Below, piece after piece: positions 60,140 to 64,000 of a stretch of DNA of 64,000 bases. Location: contig UQAX01000005.1 in the NCBI GenBank assembly GCA_900539145.1, forward strand, positions 1 to 64,000, given 5' to 3'. The notes beneath the pieces are model-generated. The model was given only the letters and a program-made list of their open reading frames with translations, was not told where the DNA came from and made no database searches. The position numbers and the translations under genes are program-made. The stretch's first letter is position 1; every line of letters begins with the position of its first letter. This stretch comes from an uncultured Blautia sp. Lineage in GTDB: Bacteria > Bacillota > Clostridia > Lachnospirales > Lachnospiraceae.

Positions 60140-60918
60140 TATTTATCCTCTCTGTTGTCTGTTTTTTTCTCAAAAAGTTTTTTTGCACAGTAAAAAGAAG
60201 TTATTACCGCTTCTTTTGTACTACATTCTATGGTACAGGTATTCACCTGCTTTTCTCTTAAAATTTCTCTTACGGTATCCCTGCAAACCGTACCTACTCC
60301 CAATGGCAAATGACTGTCTCTATCCCCTTTATTGTCATGTAGATGAAGATGCTTCAGATATTTTTTCTCTGTCTTGGCCCACTCCTTACAGGAAATTTTA
60401 GAGTAGCAGTTGGCATGACCTACATCCAGACACAATCCAAAAGCAGGATGTTCTATTTTTTCCGCTACTTCTGCCATAGGCTGTGGGATGCGGTCTAATA
60501 CATTCTCCATGACAATTTCTATGGAATTGTCTTTATTATAAAGAAATTCTCTATAAAACTCTGCCATCCTCTCTGCCCATCCGATTAAAAGATAAAAATC
60601 AGGCACATAACAGGTATGATATACAATTTTTTTCGCTCCCAAAGCCTTTGCCGCCTGATAAGCTTCCTCGTATCTTTTCATGGTTACATTCCGAATAGAC
60701 AAATCATAAGATACCGGATTTAAATCCAGAAAAGGACCATGAAGCAAAAACTTTTCACAGCCCATTTTTTCCAATCTTTTTTCATAGGAAAGCAAGGTTT
60801 TTGAGAAATCATCTAAATTTTCCGCAATGGAAAACTCAATAGACTCGACACCCATTCCTGTTTCCTGTATGACTTCTTTCATTTCTTCGTCACGTAATAA
60901 ATGGCTGAAATAGAACAT
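60139..60918 (-). CDS. Sugar phosphate isomerase/epimerase (AP endonuclease 2 / TIM barrel)
   Basis: 259-residue TIM-barrel protein. Metal-site patterns: FLLHGPFLDLNP near 57, KIVYHTCYVPDF near 96, IEIVMENVLDRIPQP near 135, GLCLDVGHANCYS near 162 and HLHLHDNKGDRDSHLPLGVG near 195. These match the xylose-isomerase-like fold. The substrate is unknown. Shares junctions with DUF4430 downstream and a membrane protein upstream. Confidence 0.85.
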   Translation of the reverse strand: MFYFSHLLRDEEMKEVIQETGMGVESIEFSIAENLDDFSKTLLSYEKRLEKMGCEKFLLHGPFLDLNPVSYDLSIRNVTMKRYEEAYQAAKALGAKKIVYHTCYVPDFYLLIGWAERMAEFYREFLYNKDNSIEIVMENVLDRIPQPMAEVAEKIEHPAFGLCLDVGHANCYSKISCKEWAKTEKKYLKHLHLHDNKGDRDSHLPLGVGTVCRDTVREILREKQVNTCTIECSTKEAVITSFYCAKKLFEKKTDNREDK

Positions 60919-60920
60919 AT

Positions 60921-61565
60921 TTATTTCCCCACATTTCTGTCATAAAATTTCTCATAAATATTGACAAAAAAGTTTCTTCTTCCGTTTTTATAGTATAAAA
61001 CAAGAAAGACCGTAAGACCGATACCTGCCACTGCTGCACACAGCATATCAGTAATGCTGTCGTGAACTCCCTGCGTATAATGATTGATGCAGTCATTTTT
61101 AAAGAAAATCAGCATGGCATACTCATAAAATTCCCATAGCTGTGCCACTGCCATATTGACGGCATTGATAAAAATAAGAAAAATCGTAAATTCCCTTTTG
61201 GACTGAAATTTTCTGTCCCCTTTAATGGTAAAATACAAAATCACCGCCGCCGTTGTAATCAGCCATCCGCTGGAAAAGTGGAGCACTTTATCAAAGCCAT
61301 AAAGGCGATAAGCGTCCAACGCTCCTCCCCACACACTGGCAAAATAAGTAAAAACATTGGATAAAATATAAATTTCATATACCCTGTTCCAATGACACAG
61401 TTTAAAAATCAGAGGCACGATACATGGGGTAAGCATGGCTACAAATGCCATTCCCACACTGTGATAATCCTTTATGTAAAGGTTGTAACCAAAGGCAAAC
61501 GCCAAAGTTCCTATATAAAGAACAATACTTCCGTACCATACCCTTTTCAACGTCTTTTCCTGCAT
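60921..61565 (-). CDS. YjdF/DUF2238-like membrane protein
   Basis: 214 residues with about six hydrophobic helices (SIVLYIGTLAFAFGYNLYI; VGMAFVAMLTPCIVPLIFKL; LITTAAVILYFTIKG). The segment LYGFDKVLHFSSGWLI and the downstream QLWEFYEYAML, GVHDSITDMLCAAVAGIGL match DUF2238/YjdF-type proteins with conserved acidic and His residues in the membrane. Function unknown. Start at 61565, after AAGGAGGAAG. Confidence 0.75.
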   Translation of the reverse strand: MQEKTLKRVWYGSIVLYIGTLAFAFGYNLYIKDYHSVGMAFVAMLTPCIVPLIFKLCHWNRVYEIYILSNVFTYFASVWGGALDAYRLYGFDKVLHFSSGWLITTAAVILYFTIKGDRKFQSKREFTIFLIFINAVNMAVAQLWEFYEYAMLIFFKNDCINHYTQGVHDSITDMLCAAVAGIGLTVFLVLYYKNGRRNFFVNIYEKFYDRNVGK

Positions 61566-61646
61566 ATTTCTTCCTCCTTTGTTTCCATATCCTTCACTAT
61601 AAAGAAAAAATCTTAATAAAAGATACGTGAAAAACAAAAGTTTTTA

Positions 61647-62267
61647 TTAAGAAAAGAATTTTAAAAGGTCAAAAGGCAAGATATGCTCATAAGTGGTCTG
61701 ACACTTGATATCGGCGCTGATACAGCCTGCATAAGCTTCCTTTAATGTAAAATCTTCATACCACACAGGTTTGGAAATTTCTCTTAAATCCACGGTAATC
61801 CCCTGCCCCGTGAACTTTAAAAAGCTTTCCTTCCTTGTCCAGTATTTATAAAAAACAGTTGTCTTATCTGTACTCAAAAGAGCTTCGTTCTGTTCCTTTG
61901 GAGATAAGATTTTTTCAAAAATACGACGGTTTTTCAGCTCTTTTTTTTCCTGTATATCAATACCGCAGGGCACTTCTGACAGCGCACATACCGCATATTT
62001 TCCGGAATGGCTGATATTAAAATGAGGAGCAGAGCTTCCAAAAAAAGTCGGTTTTCCATGAGCGCCATATACAAGCTGCTCCTTCAGCTTATAATACGCC
62101 TCTGTCAACGTATTTGCCGAAAAAAGCTCTTGCTCTTTCTTTTGCTCAAGCAAACCATATAACAGCAGAAGTCTTCCGCATATTGTTTCTGCCCTTTCTT
62201 CTGTGTTACACAGCTTCGCCCATTGGTCGATTTCTCCGATGTAAATTTTAATTTGAGGTCGCTCCAT
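61647..62267 (-). CDS. Sfp-type 4'-phosphopantetheinyl transferase
   Basis: 206 residues, transfers phosphopantetheine from CoA to carrier proteins. Motifs: PHFNISHSGKYAVCALSEVP near 86, PCGIDIQEKKELKNR near 105 with a Mg-binding Asp, and FYKYWTRKESFLKFTGQGI near 144 (WxxKE). Sfp type rather than AcpS by length and motifs. It overlaps the helicase stop by 20 bases and starts after AGGAGGAAAAG. Target carrier (fatty acid or nonribosomal peptide) is not in this window. Confidence 0.92.
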   Translation of the reverse strand: MERPQIKIYIGEIDQWAKLCNTEERAETICGRLLLLYGLLEQKKEQELFSANTLTEAYYKLKEQLVYGAHGKPTFFGSSAPHFNISHSGKYAVCALSEVPCGIDIQEKKELKNRRIFEKILSPKEQNEALLSTDKTTVFYKYWTRKESFLKFTGQGITVDLREISKPVWYEDFTLKEAYAGCISADIKCQTTYEHILPFDLLKFFS

Positions 62268-64000
62268 TCTTTTCCTCCTGCCAGCCACATTCCCTTAAAA
62301 AGCGAGAAGGCTCTAACTGCTTTTCATGACGTTCCTTGACAAAGAAAAGAGAAAGTTCTTTTCTGGCTCTTGTCATACCCACATAAAACAAACGGCGTTC
62401 TTCCTCTATGTCGCTGTCTGTGGCTGCCTTATGGTAGGGTATTGTTCCTTCGTTTACATCCATCAAAAATACCTTATCAAACTCCAGTCCCTTAATGCTG
62501 TGTAAGGTAGAAATAACTACGCCCTGCCTCTGTACAGGCTGATTTTTCGCCTGTTCCTTTAAATTCTGCGTGTATTCCTCAATGTGTGTAAACCATTCCG
62601 GATAAGTTTTATAGCCCTTGGCGCTTTCTGCCAGTTCTTCTAAAATTTCATAGAAATCCTCTGTTTTCAACTTCCGATAAGCGGCATAATCCTTTAAATA
62701 TTCGTCATATCCAATGCCCTTGCGTATATAGTTGATTGCCCCATAAGGCGTCATATTTTTCAAAAGATATAAGTCTTCCTCCAGCTTATCAATACGGTCA
62801 CACAGCCAATCTTTCCCCTCGTAATACCAGCGAAGGGCTTCAAAAGATACCTGTGCATCCTCCAAGGCAGCTCTTGATATGTAACGGTTAGGGCGGTTCA
62901 TAATCTGAAGAAATTCTTTTCTGCTTCGGTCACCCATTGCCAGTTTTATATAAGAAATCATGTTTCGGGCAATCCAGTGTTCATAAATATTCGGCATAAC
63001 ATCCCGCATCTGAAACGGTATCTGATACTCCATAAGTGTCTCTACCAGAAATCTTGCGCCGGAATTTGTCCTGTATAAAATTGCCATTTCTTCGTAAGGA
63101 CAGCCCTTTTTATAAGCTTTTACAATACAGTCCTTCACATACAGCTCTTCCTGTTTTTGCGTATCAAACACCTTGATACACAAAGGCTTTCCTTCCTCAT
63201 TTTCCGTATGGATTTTCTTTTTAAATCGGTTTTTATTATAGCTTATTACCCTTCCTGCCCCTTCCACGATTTTCTTCGTAGAACGGTAATTACAGGATAA
63301 AAGCTCAGTTCTCACCGTAGGAAAATCCTTTGGAAAGTGCATCATAATTTCCGGCTTTGCACCTCGAAAGGCATAGATGGACTGGTCGTCATCTCCCACA
63401 ATAAACAGGTTGTTTTGAGGCGCTGCCAGCATCTTGACAATATCATACTGAAGCTGATTGATATCCTGAAATTCATCTACCAGAATATACTGAAACCGCT
63501 GTTGCCAGCCTGCTAAAATATCTGCTCTTTTTTTCAATAAATCATAACAATACAAAAGCATATCATCAAAATCCAGCAGCCGTGCCTGCCTGCATCTATT
63601 GACATAAGTACAGTAAATTGTCCGGAATATTTCGTCCGGACAATTCTTAGAATAGTAATGCTCCAGAGGAATTCGATTATTCTTTACCTGACTGATTTCC
63701 TGCACCAGTCCCTCAAAAAACTCTTTCTCATCCTCTATTTCTATTCTCTGCCTATAAATAATTTCCCTTAGCATATCATATCGCTGTTCTTCGCTGATGA
63801 TGTTTTTCCCTGTCAATCCATAGGCATGTCTCAAAATCCCATAGAAAATACCGTGAAAAGTTCCAAAGGTTACTCTCTGATAATTCTCTTTTACACCGGA
63901 CTTTTGACAAAGGGATAAAAAGCGCTCCTTCATCTCTCTTGCAGCCGCCTTTGTAAAGGTAACCACCAGAATGTGTGCAGGATTTACATGATGCTCTCGA
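62248..64000 (-). CDS. UvrD/Rep-family ATP-dependent helicase, 5' part missing
   Basis: Superfamily 1A DNA helicase; 583 codons are present and the frame stays open to the window edge, so the N-terminus with Walker A lies outside. Seen motifs: Ia VVTFTKAAAREMKERF, II ILVDEFQDINQLQYDIV near 168, III GDDDQSIYAFRGAKPE, IV LLSCNYRSTKKIVEGAGRVI, V VISTLHSIKGLEFDKVFLMD and VI EEERRLFYVGMTRARKELSL. ATG at 63966 is internal. Followed by the PPTase gene. Confidence 0.95.
   Translation of the reverse strand, partial: REHHVNPAHILVVTFTKAAAREMKERFLSLCQKSGVKENYQRVTFGTFHGIFYGILRHAYGLTGKNIISEEQRYDMLREIIYRQRIEIEDEKEFFEGLVQEISQVKNNRIPLEHYYSKNCPDEIFRTIYCTYVNRCRQARLLDFDDMLLYCYDLLKKRADILAGWQQRFQYILVDEFQDINQLQYDIVKMLAAPQNNLFIVGDDDQSIYAFRGAKPEIMMHFPKDFPTVRTELLSCNYRSTKKIVEGAGRVISYNKNRFKKKIHTENEEGKPLCIKVFDTQKQEELYVKDCIVKAYKKGCPYEEMAILYRTNSGARFLVETLMEYQIPFQMRDVMPNIYEHWIARNMISYIKLAMGDRSRKEFLQIMNRPNRYISRAALEDAQVSFEALRWYYEGKDWLCDRIDKLEEDLYLLKNMTPYGAINYIRKGIGYDEYLKDYAAYRKLKTEDFYEILEELAESAKGYKTYPEWFTHIEEYTQNLKEQAKNQPVQRQGVVISTLHSIKGLEFDKVFLMDVNEGTIPYHKAATDSDIEEERRLFYVGMTRARKELSLFFVKERHEKQLEPSRFLRECGWQEEKNGATSN

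Overview
The window is one 64 kb stretch of a low-GC, endospore-forming Firmicutes chromosome, most likely a gut Lachnospiraceae (Blautia/Ruminococcus/Dorea-like). The evidence is a full set of sporulation genes (spo0A, spoIVB, spoIIM, an eight-gene spoIIIA cluster, two coat-like genes) and gene orders typical of Clostridia (spo0A-spoIVB-recN-argR-nadK-tlyA-dxs-ispA-xseB-xseA-nusB; secG-rnr-smpB). Most genes lie on the minus strand. No rRNA, tRNA, CRISPR array, prophage or insertion-sequence transposase was seen.

Layout: 0.1-2.3 kb two-component system. 2.4-3.2 kb TPP riboswitch and thiamine transporter thiT (plus strand). 3.24-3.55 kb compact type I toxin-antitoxin-like locus: a 26-residue hydrophobic peptide facing an antisense RNA promoter. 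3.6-4.0 kb tmRNA. 4.1-9.9 kb oligopeptide ABC transporter oppBCDF-oppA. 10.3-14.9 kb pepF, smpB, rnr, secG; with ssrA nearby, the trans-translation and RNase R quality-control parts sit within 11 kb. 15-18 kb eno and gpmI. 18.1-20.5 kb polar amino-acid ABC transporter. 20.6-23.2 kb L,D-transpeptidase and a radical SAM protein. 23.3-26.5 kb gap-pgk-tpiA. 26.8-28.1 kb PHP phosphatase and a decayed two-gene locus. 28.2-31.4 kb iscR-iscS-iscU-mnmA (Fe-S assembly and tRNA thiolation). 31.5-34 kb SpoVB-like flippase and DAHP synthase. 34-39 kb xerD, spoIIM, rny, recX, recA with a perfect SOS box. 39.4-41.4 kb coat-like proteins and glycogen synthase. 41.5-52.8 kb the spo0A-to-nusB block. 52.9-59.5 kb prfC and spoIIIAA-AH. 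59.7-64 kb DUF4430 protein, TIM-barrel protein, membrane protein, Sfp-type PPTase and a UvrD-type helicase cut by the window edge.

The most unusual signal is in the two ABC-transporter binding proteins. Both the OppA-type protein (4124-5854) and the unrelated GlnH-type protein (19626-20495) read as circular permutants. In each, a lipoprotein signal peptide is followed by the segment that normally forms the C-terminal end of its family. The canonical N-terminal segment follows, and the protein ends where the moved segment would normally begin. Two independent families rearranged the same way within 16 kb is striking.

Other non-genic structure: two copies of a ~93-bp hairpin element (in the spoIIIAE-spoIIIAF gap and upstream of spoIIIAA) with base-pair-preserving substitutions; a duplicated segment between pgk and tpiA that includes the 3' end of pgk; ArgR-box-like sites around the amino-acid transporter promoter; and a secG terminator whose U-tract abuts the ribosome binding site of rnr.
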